NCBI RefSeq assembly: GCF_006175985.1 | Contig: NZ_SRSH01000011.1 | Location: 62,001 to 126,000 of the forward strand | Length of the DNA: 64,000 nt | Source of the DNA: Methylotetracoccus oryzae | GTDB taxonomy: Bacteria > Pseudomonadota > Gammaproteobacteria > Methylococcales > Methylococcaceae | Direction: 5' to 3' | Part shown: positions 19,572 to 29,932 of the stretch, piece by piece | How the letters are laid out: every line of letters starts with the position of its first letter | How positions within the stretch are numbered: position 1 is the stretch's first letter | Made by a program: the position numbers and the translations under genes | Notes under the pieces: model-generated | Seen by the model: the letters and a program-made list of their open reading frames with translations, nothing else | Told to the model about the DNA's origin: nothing | The model's database searches: none

Positions 19572-20927
19572 TCAGCGGTTCCGCTTCCCAGCGGTGCGTG
19601 CCGCGGTGGGGCGAAAATACTCCCTGGTCTCGCTCCTGATGACACCCGACAGCAGCAGCAATCCGATGAGGTTGGGCACCGCCATCATGCCGTTCATCAG
19701 GTCCGAAAAGCTCCATACCAGTTCCAGCTTCGTCATCGCCCCTACCATGATCATGGAGACGAACACGACCCGGTAAGGTTTGATTCCCCGCGGTCCGACG
19801 AGATACTCGATGGCCTTTTCTCCATAGTAGTTCCAGCCGATCAGCGTCGAGTAGCCGAACAGCGAAATCCCGAGAGTGACGATCAGGCCACCCGCCACGC
19901 CGAGCGTCTCGGCGAAGCTCGCCGCCGTCAGATCCGCCGCACTCACCCCGGATTTCCACGCATCCGCAGTCAGGATGATCAGCGCGGTCATGGAACAGAC
20001 AACCAGGGTATCGATGAAGGTCTGAGTCATGCTGACCAGCGCCTGTTCCACCGGTGAACGGCTTCTTGCCGCGGCCGCGGCGATCGGCGCGGAGCCGAGT
20101 CCCGACTCATTCGAGAACACCCCGCGCGCGACTCCGTAACGGATTGCCGCCGCCACACCGGCACCCGCCATGCCGCCCTCGCCGGCCGCGGGTGTGAATG
20201 CATGACGGAAGATCAAGGCGAACGCACCTGGAAGTTCATCCCAGTTCATGGCCAGCACGACCAAGGCGGCACCGACGTAGCCCACGATCATGAATGGAAC
20301 CAGAATCGAGGTGAAGCGTCCGATGGACTTGACGCCTCCCAGAATCACCAGGCCCGTCAGCAGCGTCATGGCGACACCACTTTGCCAATCGCGAAGACCA
20401 AACGACGAAGAGAGCGCTGCGGCGACCGAATTCGCCTGCGTCATGTTGCCGATGCCAAAGGTCGCCAGGGCCGTGAAAACAGCAAAGAGCCAGCCGAGAC
20501 GGGGCAGTCCTGCGCCTTTCGCGAGGTAGTACATCGGCCCGCCGCGCATTCCATGCGGGCCCTTCTCCCGATACTTCACGGCCAGGACCGCCTCGGAGTA
20601 CTTCGTCGCCATACCGACCAGCCCGGTCATCCACATCCAGAACACGGCACCGGGGCCACCGAGCGTGATGGCCGTCGCGACACCGACGATGTTCCCGATC
20701 CCCACCGTGGCGGCCAGCGCCGTCATCAAAGCCGCAAAATGGCTGATATCGCCGTCCGCGCCATGTTCCTTGCGCCAGATCAGTCTGAATGCCAGGGGCA
20801 GCCGCCGGAACTGCAAGCCCTTTAATAGGATCGTGAGATAGCAACCCGTCCCAACCAAGGCGACCAGCATCGGCGCGCCCCAAATCCAGCTCGACAGCAA
20901 TGTGATGGCCGCTTCGACTTTTTCCAT
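19572..20927 (-). CDS. alanine/glycine:cation symporter (AGCS family)
   Basis: A 451-residue sodium- or proton-coupled amino-acid importer of the inner membrane with about ten helices. Family motifs: [53 protein letters not shown] and [17 protein letters not shown]. Length is normal. It stands alone between convergent and gene-poor DNA, so no operon partner helps define the substrate; alanine or glycine is the family expectation. An alanine dehydrogenase gene is 25 kb away and could use imported alanine, but that link is only suggestive. Confidence 0.9.
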   Translation of the reverse strand: MEKVEAAITLLSSWIWGAPMLVALVGTGCYLTILLKGLQFRRLPLAFRLIWRKEHGADGDISHFAALMTALAATVGIGNIVGVATAITLGGPGAVFWMWMTGLVGMATKYSEAVLAVKYREKGPHGMRGGPMYYLAKGAGLPRLGWLFAVFTALATFGIGNMTQANSVAAALSSSFGLRDWQSGVAMTLLTGLVILGGVKSIGRFTSILVPFMIVGYVGAALVVLAMNWDELPGAFALIFRHAFTPAAGEGGMAGAGVAAAIRYGVARGVFSNESGLGSAPIAAAAARSRSPVEQALVSMTQTFIDTLVVCSMTALIILTADAWKSGVSAADLTAASFAETLGVAGGLIVTLGISLFGYSTLIGWNYYGEKAIEYLVGPRGIKPYRVVFVSMIMVGAMTKLELVWSFSDLMNGMMAVPNLIGLLLLSGVIRSETREYFRPTAARTAGKRNR

Positions 20928-21368
20928 GATCCAGTGCTTTCAGGTCAATGTGGTGGGAAACCGAATGGGTTACGGAGTCCTCGGCCGATGCTGTTGCAGC
21001 GGTCCGCAGCCTGTAGTTGCAGCGGCCGTGCTCCTTAGCGTCTGTAGCAAGGCCGTTCTACGCACCTTGGCTTAGAACGACGACGCCGAAGTTTACCAGA
21101 GTGTGTCAAAGCCGCAGGCAGCGGTGTGAGGTGCAAAAGCGCCTGAGTCGGTACAGCGGAAAGTCGGTGGTCGGGCAAACGATATGCGGAAGGCCTTAAC
21201 GGGTAACAGCGCCCGCGGAAGATCGGAGGGGAGGGGGTGACCTTCCGCGGGCTGGCCCAATGCCGTTGCCGTCCATCGAGCCTGCTGTCAGCCCCCGGAG
21301 AATTCCGTCTCTCGGGGACGATTGAAGTTTAGGAGACCTCGGCCAAACCAGCCTTCGATCGAAGATCT
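20928..21368. other. gene-poor region upstream of the symporter
   Basis: About 440 bases with no supported gene. It contains an 11-bp inverted repeat (21211-21252) and two copies of GTTGCAGCGG near 20993 and 21016. Reading frames here lack family motifs and ribosome binding sites. The left part should include the symporter promoter. Confidence 0.4.
21211..21252. repeat. 11-bp perfect inverted repeat
   Basis: GCCCGCGGAAG (21211-21221) is repeated inverted at 21242-21252 around a 20-base purine-rich loop. No T-run follows on either strand, so it is not a standard terminator. Confidence 0.5.
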
Positions 21369-21533
21369 TCAATGGAACAGCAGGTCGGCGTCGTAGCCTT
21401 GTTCCTCGGCCCGTTGCTTCAACGTTTTCAGGGCGGCGTTCTGTAACTGCCGGACGCGCTCGCGCGGCAGGCAGCGCAAAGGCCCGAGCGAGTTCGACCT
21501 GAACTTCCCGGTTGGCAGCAAGACATCCGAGGG
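21369..21533 (-). pseudogene. remnant of an RpoS-like sigma factor C-terminus
   Basis: Read leftward, NREVQVELARAFALP in one frame is followed after a frameshift by LPRERVRQLQNAALKTLKQR and then AEEQGYDADLLFH with a stop at 21369. This resembles sigma region 4.2 of RpoS (RERVRQIQ...) and its C-terminal tail. The shift is explained by a 4-bp tandem duplication (GGCAGGCA at 21466-21473); removing one unit restores ALPRERVRQ. No start, region 2 or region 3 is seen upstream, so the gene is a truncated remnant. RpoS-like rather than another group 2 sigma factor is a judgement by eye. Confidence 0.6.
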
Positions 21534-21788
21534 CGGCTAAGGGACGACAGAGGCAAGCAATTGAGCCGTGTGTTCCCTGGCGCCCAAGTCGCTGCTCTCC
21601 GCGACTGGTCGCAAGGAAAGCTTCTCGGCGAAGGCAGTGCGCGCAGTGACGGTGGCTGAGCCGGATCGGAACGGTGGGAATGGTGTCTGGCCTAACGGAA
21701 GATCTCGCAGTTCCAGCGCCTTGCGCGCGGCGCTGACGCGTGTCTGGCGCTGGGCCCAGCCGCTCAGGTTCGCGAGAAAGCAAGAAAG
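21534..21788. other. non-coding stretch between sigma remnant and tRNA-Leu
   Basis: No recognisable gene. Frames that cross it continue into the tRNA-Leu gene and are spurious. It may contain further decayed sequence of the sigma-factor gene that is too degraded to identify. Confidence 0.4.
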
Positions 21789-21875
21789 TGGTGCCTCGGG
21801 CCGGAATCGAACCGGCACGGGTGTTACCCCGCGGGATTTTAAGTCCCGTGTGTCTACCTGTTCCACCACCGAGGC
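21789..21875 (-). tRNA. tRNA-Leu (anticodon TAA)
   Basis: An 87-base class II tRNA read leftward: acceptor GCCTCGG pairs with CCGAGGC before an encoded CCA, the anticodon loop is ACTTAAAAT with anticodon TAA, and the T-arm is GGTTCGATTCC. The variable arm (CGGGGTAACACCCG) is of leucine type. It decodes UUA and, by wobble, UUG. Confidence 0.95.
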
Positions 21876-22001
21876 CAAGGGGATCGTCAACTAGAATATC
21901 AGATAACCCGTGTAGCGGATCTGCGGGAGCGTCGGTTCGCCCCGCCGCTCCTGGTGTCACCCCGCTTACGGAAACCCGACACTCCAGGAGTAACGCAAAT
22001 C

Positions 22002-22694
22002 ATGCACCCCTATTCGCTGTCCCAATCGACCCTCGAGCCCATAAGAGCGATAGCGTTCCGTCGCGGGTGTCGACTGCCGCTCTGGCTGGCGTTCTTGCTT
22101 CTCACCGCCTGCGGAGACGGTGGGCCACGACTTCCGGCACTGTACCCGGATGCTTCCATCATTGCATTCGGCGACAGCATCACGTCGGGGGTTGGTGCAG
22201 CACCAGGCCAGGATTATCCAAGCCAGTTGGCGCGCCTGACCGGCTTCCGGGTGACGAACGCGGGCGTCCCCATGGAGGTGAGTGCCGAGGGCCTGGCTCG
22301 GCTGCCCGCGCTGCTGGATCAGAATCCCGCCGATCTTCTGATCCTCATTCACGGCGGAAATGACTTCCTGCGCCACCTGCCGCAGGAGCAGACGGCTGCG
22401 AATCTCAAGGCAATGATTGCCGAGGCCCGCAGCCGGGGGATCTCGGTCGTGATGCTAGGCGTACCGCAACCAGCCTTGTTCGGCTTGTCGAGTGCGGAGT
22501 TCTACAAACAAGTGGCAGACGCGACCGGCACACCGATCGACGGCGAAACGTTGCCGGCCATTTTGAGTGACAATTCCCTCAAGTCAGATCTGGTGCACCC
22601 CAACGACGAAGGCTATCACCGTCTTGCCGAAGCGACCGCCAGCCTGTTACGGGCCAGCGGCGCCTGGAGCGGCGCGGTGCGCTCAAACGACTGA
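22002..22694 (+). CDS. SGNH/GDSL-type hydrolase lipoprotein (TesA/arylesterase-like)
   Basis: A 230-residue predicted lipoprotein. A hydrophobic signal ends in the lipobox LLTAC, so the mature protein should begin at that cysteine. Catalytic blocks of the SGNH superfamily follow: block I AFGDSITSG (nucleophile Ser), block III HGGNDFL and block V DLVHPNDEGY (Asp and His). Relatives include the periplasmic esterase/thioesterase TesA. ATG 22002 is preferred over 21954 because CAGGAG lies 11 bases upstream and the shorter form starts just ahead of the signal peptide. It lies between two oppositely oriented tRNA genes. Confidence 0.85.
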   Translation: MHPYSLSQSTLEPIRAIAFRRGCRLPLWLAFLLLTACGDGGPRLPALYPDASIIAFGDSITSGVGAAPGQDYPSQLARLTGFRVTNAGVPMEVSAEGLARLPALLDQNPADLLILIHGGNDFLRHLPQEQTAANLKAMIAEARSRGISVVMLGVPQPALFGLSSAEFYKQVADATGTPIDGETLPAILSDNSLKSDLVHPNDEGYHRLAEATASLLRASGAWSGAVRSND

Positions 22695-22962
22695 AGCCGA
22701 ATCCATTCCGCCTGGATGCGCACCGGAGGGGGCATTCAACGCACCACACATACGCCGACGATTCCGGATCATGAGCCGAGACGGGTATCGGGCGTTCCAG
22801 TCAGTGACCTTCCGCCGCCTGGTTCTTCTCGCACTCCAGCCCCGCCTCATGCGTTTCCAGCATACGTGAGCGACGAAAGTGCCAGGTAATATTCGCCCGG
22901 CCGCCCGAGACTTCCCCAACGGTCACGCAGGGTGAGGGGTAGAGCGTACGTCTTGAATCAAT

Positions 22963-23055
22963 TGGCGGAGAGAGAGGGATTCGAACCCTCGATGGGCGTT
23001 TTGTGCCCATACTCCCTTAGCAGGGGAGCGCCTTCAGCCGCTCGGCCATCTCTCC
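22963..23055 (-). tRNA. tRNA-Ser (anticodon GCT)
   Basis: A 93-base class II tRNA read leftward: acceptor GGAGAGA pairs with TCTCTCC, followed by G and an encoded CCA. The anticodon stem-loop CTCCCCTGCTAAGGGAG gives anticodon GCT, decoding AGC and AGU. A long variable arm (GTATGGGCACAAAACGCCCATC) is typical of tRNA-Ser. It directly follows csrA, as in many gammaproteobacteria. Confidence 0.95.
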
Positions 23056-23077
23056 GAAGTTTGGTTCGACTAGCAGG

Positions 23078-23287
23078 CTAGTCGTTGTCCGGCGCAGACC
23101 GGTCGTGTGCTCCCTGCGCTTGCTGTTCCTTTTTTATCCGTTCATAAATTTCTTCACGGTGAACGGAAACCTCTTTCGGGGCGTTGACTCCGATGCGGAC
23201 TTGGTTACCTTTCACTCCGAGGACGGTGACCGTTACATCGTCGCCGATCATTAACGTCTCCCCAACCCTACGAGTCAAAATCAACAT
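23078..23287 (-). CDS. csrA: carbon storage regulator CsrA
   Basis: A 69-residue RNA-binding post-transcriptional regulator. The N-terminus [18 protein letters not shown] is invariant, and the RNA-contacting segments [20 protein letters not shown] and REEIYERI follow. CsrA dimers bind GGA motifs near ribosome binding sites and adjust carbon metabolism, motility and biofilm genes. Length is slightly longer than E. coli CsrA (61) owing to a polar C-terminal tail. The order alaS-lysC-csrA-tRNA-Ser is conserved in gammaproteobacteria. Confidence 0.97.
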   Translation of the reverse strand: MLILTRRVGETLMIGDDVTVTVLGVKGNQVRIGVNAPKEVSVHREEIYERIKKEQQAQGAHDRSAPDND

Positions 23288-23420
23288 AGTTACTTCCTTT
23301 TCCGCCTCAACCCAACATCGCTGCAGGCACCAACCCTCTGGAGCTTAACTGCCACGCTTCAACCGCCTGGGAAGGTGCATATTAGCAAATTTTCGCTACC
23401 CGAGAAACAAGTTACTTCGG

Positions 23421-24650
23421 CTAGTCCGCATGATGCGAGTTTTCGAGTTGAAATGCTTCATGCAGCGCACGCACAGCCAATTCCAGGTACCGTTCATCGA
23501 CAACCACTGAGATCTTGATCTCCGACGTGGAGATCATTCGAATATTGATCCCCTCGTTGGCCAAGGTTTCAAACATCTTGCTGGCGATACCCGCATGCGA
23601 ACGCATGCCGACGCCGACGAGCGAAATCTTCACGATATGGGTGTCGCCCGTCACTTCCCGAGCACCCAACTCGCTCCTGCAGCCTTCCAGCACAGCCAGC
23701 GCTCGGCTGTAGTCATTCCGGTTGACAGTGAACGTGAAGTCGGTCGTTTTGTCGCCCGCGACATTTTGGACAATCATATCGACCTCAATGTTCGCAGCCG
23801 CGACCGGGCCCAGTATCGCGTGAGCGACGCCCGGACGGTCTGGCACTCCCTGAACGGTCAGCTTTGCTTCATCGCGATTGAACGCGATTCCGGAGATCAG
23901 TGCTTTCTCCACCCCTTGTTCCTCATAAGTGATCAGCGTTCCGGGCCCCTCCACGAAGCTGGAAAGCACCCGCAACGCCACGTTGTACTTGCCCGCGAAC
24001 TCGACTGAACGGATCTGCAGAACCTTAGAACCCAGGCTGGCCATCTCGAGCATTTCCTCGAAGGTGATCCTGTCCAATCGACGCGCACGCGGTTCGATCC
24101 GCGGATCGGTGGTGTAGACACCGTCCACGTCGGTATAAATCAGACATTCATCAGCACGCAGGGCGGCTGCCAGCGCGACCGCTGTCGTGTCGGACCCTCC
24201 ACGCCCCAGAGTGGTGATGTCGCCCGACTCGGTCACGCCCTGAAAGCCGGCGACGACCACGACCCGCCCCGCGGACAGATCCTCCCGGAGCCGCTCGGTG
24301 TCGATATCGAGGATCCGGGCCTTGGTGTGGGCCTGATCCGTGACGATCCTGACCTGTCCTCCGGTGTACGAGGCCGCTGGACAACCGCGCGCCTGCAGCG
24401 CGATGCTCAGCAGCGCGATGGTCACCTGTTCGCCTGTTGAGAGCAGGACGTCCATCTCCCGCGGATCCGGCGAACCGTCGATTTCGTGCGCCAGAGCGAC
24501 GAGCCGGTTCGTTTCGCCGCTCATCGCCGAGACGACCACGACCACCTGTTCGCCGCGCTCACGCGCCGCAATCACCTTATTCGCGACTTCTTTGATCCGC
24601 TCGACCGATCCGACCGAGGTCCCACCGTATTTGTGAACGTACAGCGCCAT
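23421..24650 (-). CDS. lysC: aspartate kinase
   Basis: A 409-residue aspartokinase catalysing ATP-dependent phosphorylation of L-aspartate, the first step to lysine, threonine and methionine. The start motif YVHKYGGTSVGSVERI and the catalytic segment TLGRGGSDTTAVALAAAL are present, followed by two C-terminal ACT domains (one near LTVQGVPDRPGVAHAI, another near VKISLVGVGMRSHAGIA) for feedback control. ATG 24650 gives the standard MALYVHKYGG start; an in-frame extension to 24779 overlaps alaS. It lies 28 bases after alaS and is probably co-transcribed. Confidence 0.95.
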   Translation of the reverse strand: MALYVHKYGGTSVGSVERIKEVANKVIAARERGEQVVVVVSAMSGETNRLVALAHEIDGSPDPREMDVLLSTGEQVTIALLSIALQARGCPAASYTGGQVRIVTDQAHTKARILDIDTERLREDLSAGRVVVVAGFQGVTESGDITTLGRGGSDTTAVALAAALRADECLIYTDVDGVYTTDPRIEPRARRLDRITFEEMLEMASLGSKVLQIRSVEFAGKYNVALRVLSSFVEGPGTLITYEEQGVEKALISGIAFNRDEAKLTVQGVPDRPGVAHAILGPVAAANIEVDMIVQNVAGDKTTDFTFTVNRNDYSRALAVLEGCRSELGAREVTGDTHIVKISLVGVGMRSHAGIASKMFETLANEGINIRMISTSEIKISVVVDERYLELAVRALHEAFQLENSHHAD

Positions 24651-24678
24651 CGTTGCTTGAATAGTTGTTGGTTGCCCG

Positions 24679-27279
24679 CTATTGGAGCCTGGATCGCACC
24701 CATGGCACGACGCCGGCCAGCGCATTCGGCAGGCCCGATGCATCAGTGCCCCCGGCTTGCGCGAGATCGGCGCGTCCACCGCCCTTGCCGCCGACCTGCG
24801 CCGCTACCTGAGCGATGAGTTCTCCCGCCTTAAAGCGCGCGGTGTGATCCTGAGTGACGCCGGCCACCAGGCTCACTTTTCCGTCCTTCACGGCAGCGAG
24901 CACGATGACGGCTGAGCCTAACTTCTGTTTCAGCTGATCGACGAGATCCCGGAGCGTCTTGGCATCCGCGTCGGGGATCTCCACGGCAAGAACGCGGATG
25001 CCCTCGACGTCCACCGCTTCGCCTGCCAGATCGCTTCCGGCCGAACTGGCCGCCTTGGCCTTGATCCGCTCCAGTTCCTTCTCCAACGCCCGGCTTCGCT
25101 CCAGCACCTGCTGCAGGCGCTCGTCGAGTTGTTCCCGGTTGGCCTTGATGCGCATGGCCACGGTCTGTAGCAGCTGTTCGCTTGCCGTGACCCAGGCGCC
25201 GGCCTTCTCGCCCGTGACGGCTTCGATCCGCCGAATACCGGAAGCCACGCCGGTTTCCGCAACGATCTTGAAGAACCCGATATCCCCGACCCGGGACACG
25301 TGAGTGCCCCCGCACAGCTCGGTCGAGAAGTCACCCATGCGAAGCACGCGAACTTCGTCACCATATTTCTCGCCGAATAGCGCCATGGCGCCCGCGGACA
25401 AGGCTTCATCGCGCGGCATCACGGTGGCGTCCACCGCCCAATTATGCCGAATCTGACCATTCACCAGATGCTCGATGGCGACGAGCTGATCCGCATGAAC
25501 GGGTTCGAAGTGCGCGAAGTCGAAGCGCAAGCGCTCGGGATTGACCAGCGACCCCTTCTGAGTGACGTGGTCTCCGAGAATCCGCCGCAAAGCCGAATGC
25601 AGCAGATGCGTTGCCGAATGATTGGCGGCGGTCATCGCTCGAGCGGTGGCATCGACGAGGGCACGACAGGGCTGATCGACACCAATGACGCCTTCGGTGA
25701 CCCGGCCGTGATGCAGGATCACATCGGCACCCTGACGTTGCGTGTCGTCGACCTCGAATCGACCCTTCGCCGTTTCGATCCAGCCGCGATCGCCGCACTG
25801 CCCGCCGGACTCGGGATAAAAAGGCGTCCGCTCCAGCACGATGACACTGCGTCCCCCCGCGGGCAGCGAATCAACCACTTCGCCTTCATGCAACAGCGCC
25901 ACGACCCGCGACTCGGTGACCAATTCCTCGTAGCCGGTGAACTGGCAGGCCTGCGCGATGCGCAGGTCGGGTCCGTGACCCACCTTGAAATGACTCGCAG
26001 CTCGCGCCCGCTGGCGCTGTCCGGCCATCGCCTGCTCGAAACCGGCCATGTCCACCGACAAGCCGTGTTCGCGTGCCACGTCGGCGATCAAATCGACGGG
26101 AAAACCATAGGTATCGTAAAGTTGGAACGCCGTCTCACCCGGGATCACCTGTCCCGGCAGTTCGGCAATACACGCTTCCAGAATCCGCATGCCTTGCTCC
26201 AGCGTCTCGGCAAAGCGGCGCTCCTCGCGTTCCAGGGCCTTCTCGACCGTATCCCGCGCACGTGGCAATTCCGGGTAGGCTGCGCCCATCTCGTCGCATA
26301 AGGGCCCAACCAACCGGTAGAAGAACGTTTCGCGAATGCCGAGCTTGTAGCCGTGGCGGATAGCGCGGCGGATGATACGCCTCAGCACGTAGCCCCGCCC
26401 CTCGTTCGACGGCAGCACGCCGTCAGCGATCAGAAAGGCGCTGGAGCGTATATGGTCGGCAACCACGCGCAGCGAGCTGTGCGTCAGGTCCGAGGTTCCG
26501 GCCAGCCGCGCCGCCGCCGCCACCAAACCGCGAAACAGGTCAGTATCGTAATTGTTGTGGACGCCCTGCATGACGGCAGCGAGCCGTTCCAGGCCCATGC
26601 CGGTATCGACCGAGGGCTTAGGCAGCGGCGTCAAGGTCCCATCCTGGGCTCGTTCGTACTGCATAAACACCAGGTTCCAGATTTCGACGTAGCGGTCGCC
26701 CTCCGCGTCTTCCGACCCGGGCGGACCACCTGGAACGGTGGGACCATGATCGTAGAAGATCTCGGTGCAAGGGCCGCAGGGGCCGGTATCGCCCATCGCC
26801 CAGAAGTTGTCCTTGCCGGCGATCCGCGTAAAGCGCGCAGGACTCACACCCACGTCGTTCAGCCAGATGGACTCGGCCTCGCCGTCATCGATATAGACCG
26901 TCACCCACAGTCGCTCAGCGGGGAGCGCCAGCGTCTGCGTCAGGAACTCCCAGGCGAAGCCGATCGCCTCGCGCTTGAAGTAGTCGCCGAAACTGAAGTT
27001 GCCCAACATCTCGAAAAAGGTGTGATGGCGAGCGGTGTAACCCACATTCTCGAGGTCATTGTGCTTGCCGCCGGCCCGGACGCAACGCTGGGACGAGGTT
27101 GCACGAACGTAGGGTCGGTCCTCACGTCCCAGGAAAACGTCCTTGAACTGTACCATCCCCGCATTGGTGAACAGCAAGGTGGGGTCATCCCCGGGCACAA
27201 GCGAACTGGAGGCCACGATCGTGTGTCCTCGTTCTTCAAAGAAGCGAAGGAAAAGCGAACGCAACTCTGCGCTGGTCAT
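24679..27279 (-). CDS. alaS: alanine--tRNA ligase
   Basis: An 866-residue alanyl-tRNA synthetase. The class II catalytic core starts at [20 protein letters not shown] with [18 protein letters not shown]; the editing domain shows [12 protein letters not shown] and [17 protein letters not shown] with zinc-binding residues; a coiled coil ([14 protein letters not shown]) and the C-Ala domain ([17 protein letters not shown]) close the protein. Length is that of the family. It follows recX by 7 bases on the minus strand in the conserved recA-recX-alaS order. Confidence 0.97.
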   Translation of the reverse strand: MTSAELRSLFLRFFEERGHTIVASSSLVPGDDPTLLFTNAGMVQFKDVFLGREDRPYVRATSSQRCVRAGGKHNDLENVGYTARHHTFFEMLGNFSFGDYFKREAIGFAWEFLTQTLALPAERLWVTVYIDDGEAESIWLNDVGVSPARFTRIAGKDNFWAMGDTGPCGPCTEIFYDHGPTVPGGPPGSEDAEGDRYVEIWNLVFMQYERAQDGTLTPLPKPSVDTGMGLERLAAVMQGVHNNYDTDLFRGLVAAAARLAGTSDLTHSSLRVVADHIRSSAFLIADGVLPSNEGRGYVLRRIIRRAIRHGYKLGIRETFFYRLVGPLCDEMGAAYPELPRARDTVEKALEREERRFAETLEQGMRILEACIAELPGQVIPGETAFQLYDTYGFPVDLIADVAREHGLSVDMAGFEQAMAGQRQRARAASHFKVGHGPDLRIAQACQFTGYEELVTESRVVALLHEGEVVDSLPAGGRSVIVLERTPFYPESGGQCGDRGWIETAKGRFEVDDTQRQGADVILHHGRVTEGVIGVDQPCRALVDATARAMTAANHSATHLLHSALRRILGDHVTQKGSLVNPERLRFDFAHFEPVHADQLVAIEHLVNGQIRHNWAVDATVMPRDEALSAGAMALFGEKYGDEVRVLRMGDFSTELCGGTHVSRVGDIGFFKIVAETGVASGIRRIEAVTGEKAGAWVTASEQLLQTVAMRIKANREQLDERLQQVLERSRALEKELERIKAKAASSAGSDLAGEAVDVEGIRVLAVEIPDADAKTLRDLVDQLKQKLGSAVIVLAAVKDGKVSLVAGVTQDHTARFKAGELIAQVAAQVGGKGGGRADLAQAGGTDASGLPNALAGVVPWVRSRLQ

Positions 27280-27286
27280 ACGCGAT

Positions 27287-27759
27287 TCAGTGGTTTGGCA
27301 AATCGGAAAAGGAGTCGCGGGGCAAAGGCGATTGCATCACGCGACGTATCTGTTCGCTGCTGAACCCGCGCTGCAGCAAGTAGCGCCAGCGCGATTGCAG
27401 GTCCCGGTCGGAAGTGGGAGGGCCGGCCCCGAAACGCTTTCGGTAGAGCCGTTCCAGCACGGCGTCCCAGTCGATGTCCTCGTCGGGGATCACGGAAGGA
27501 TCCACACCCATCTGGCGGAGTTCACTCACGACGCGCATCCGCCCATAACCCTGCTCGGCGCGCCTACGCACGATCATCGCCGCGAAGCGGCTGTCATCGA
27601 GCAAGCCCTCGGCGGAAAGCGACGCGAGTACCGTGCCCACGCTGTCCGCGGAAAAGCCCTTGGCTCGTAGCCGCTGCGCCAATTCCGCCCGAGCATAGTC
27701 ACGACGCGCCAGATACCGCAGGCTGACTGCACGGATCTCGGCCGCGACTGTATCGGATG

Positions 27760-27763
<4 letters not shown>
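27287..27763 (-). CDS. recX: regulatory protein RecX
   Basis: A 158-residue inhibitor of RecA filament growth. RecX repeats are visible: [40 protein letters not shown] and [15 protein letters not shown]. No ATG, GTG or TTG lies at the expected N-terminus. The best start is a CTG at 27763 that overlaps the recA TGA (CTGA), which gives the normal RecX length. The nearest in-frame ATG (27943) would add 60 residues of recA shadow. Translation probably depends on coupling to recA. Confidence 0.85.
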
Positions 27764-28809
<1,046 letters not shown>

Positions 28810-28840
28810 TTACCTGCATCCACATCAGTAAACGGGGTCA

Positions 28841-29413
28841 TTATTTCATACTGCCGCCAGCGGGAGTAGATTGCAGACGCCAGCGCCGGAGCACACGGTA
28901 CTCGGACCCCGACGGGCGGAGCGTGGATTCCACCAGGACGACCGACTCGACCGGCCAGATGATCGTCGGGGTCGCGGGCGGAAACGGCACGGTCAGGCAT
29001 ACCTTGCGACCCAGCGTGACGTGCGGTATCGGCGCCAAAGCTTCCGGGTTTGCGGAGCCGCGGTCGAGCGCCGCGCGCAGGCCTGCCTCGAGCTCGCCCC
29101 ACTCAGGAGGCACGACACTGGGCTCCATCCACAGCAGCTGGCGGCGGCGCCGATATCGCAGCTGATTCAGTTGCAGCGTGAAGGACGCAGCGTCGGGTTC
29201 CCGCTGATGGCAAAGATACTCCAGCTGCGCCGGGGATACGGAGCCTAGGAACCGCAGCGTGATGTGGAAGTTCTCGGCGCGAACCCAGCGCGCTTGCGCG
29301 TGCTGGGCCAGCTCCAGGACGCTGGCCTCGAGCGCGGCGCGAACGCCGTCGCTCGGCCAAAGGGCGTAGAAGACCCGGTGCCGGGCGCGGGTTGCGTCAG
29401 CTTCGCAGGGCAT
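28841..29413 (-). CDS. thpR: RNA 2',3'-cyclic phosphodiesterase ThpR
   Basis: A 190-residue member of the 2H phosphoesterase family. The two catalytic HxT motifs are HITLRFLG and HVTLGR. The N-terminal RVFYALWPSDGVRAALEA is typical of the ThpR/LigT group, which opens 2',3'-cyclic phosphates. ATG 29413 is chosen; the frame extends further upstream, but that part shadows pncC. It overlaps the pncC 3' end by 17 bases and sits between pncC and recA, a position often seen in gammaproteobacteria. Confidence 0.88.
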   Translation of the reverse strand: MPCEADATRARHRVFYALWPSDGVRAALEASVLELAQHAQARWVRAENFHITLRFLGSVSPAQLEYLCHQREPDAASFTLQLNQLRYRRRRQLLWMEPSVVPPEWGELEAGLRAALDRGSANPEALAPIPHVTLGRKVCLTVPFPPATPTIIWPVESVVLVESTLRPSGSEYRVLRRWRLQSTPAGGSMK

Positions 29414-29888
29414 CGAGCAGGCCTCGCAATGCCGCCTCGATCGACTGCCGGCGTACAGCGGCGCGGTCGCCTTCGAAGTGGAAACAGCGCGAGCAGCCCT
29501 GCCCGTGTGCCGCGCTCCAATGGATCCAGACCGTCCCAACCGGCTTGTCAGCCGATCCGCCGGCCGGTCCCGCGATCCCACTGATCGCGATGGCCCAGTC
29601 GGCTCCGAGGCGTGCCAACGCACCTCGCGCCATCGCCGCCACGGTTTCCTCGCTGACTGCGCCGCAGCGAACCAGCACCTCCGGCGCTACCCCCAGCAAT
29701 TCCGTCTTGGCGTGGTTGCTGTAGGTCACGAAGGCGGCTTCAAACCAGGCGGATGCGCCCGCGATCGCAGTCAGGGTCTCGGCTATGCCGCCTCCGGTAC
29801 ACGACTCGGCCGTAATCAGGGTGTCGCCCCGCTTCCCCAGCGCCGCACCCACCTCGCCTGCCAGCCCGATCAGCGCTTCATCGTTCAT
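29397..29888 (-). CDS. pncC: nicotinamide-nucleotide amidohydrolase (CinA C-terminal type)
   Basis: A 163-residue enzyme that deamidates nicotinamide mononucleotide to nicotinate mononucleotide in pyridine nucleotide recycling. The catalytic region [16 protein letters not shown] (with the active serine), [15 protein letters not shown] and [20 protein letters not shown] are characteristic. It is the stand-alone C-terminal domain form rather than full CinA. It is divergent from mutS with only 44 bases between start codons, and overlaps thpR downstream. Confidence 0.93.
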   Translation of the reverse strand: MNDEALIGLAGEVGAALGKRGDTLITAESCTGGGIAETLTAIAGASAWFEAAFVTYSNHAKTELLGVAPEVLVRCGAVSEETVAAMARGALARLGADWAIAISGIAGPAGGSADKPVGTVWIHWSAAHGQGCSRCFHFEGDRAAVRRQSIEAALRGLLDALRS

Positions 29889-29932
29889 GTAAACTGCCCC
29901 GTCTGCCGAACTTCATTGTATCCCAGCCCCCG

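Noticed and set aside
21537-21890. 117-residue leftward frame ending in the tRNA-Leu region
   Set aside because: Its N-terminal part is the translated tRNA, so it is not a gene.
21196-21960. Long leftward open frame crossing tRNA-Leu
   Set aside because: It reads through a tRNA gene and has no family motifs. Only its short NREVQVELARAFALP part is kept as evidence for the sigma-factor remnant.
28814-28828. LexA-like sequence (CTG...CAG) upstream of recA
   Set aside because: The spacing is nine bases, not the ten of the gammaproteobacterial SOS box, and the centre is not AT-rich. I do not call it a LexA site.
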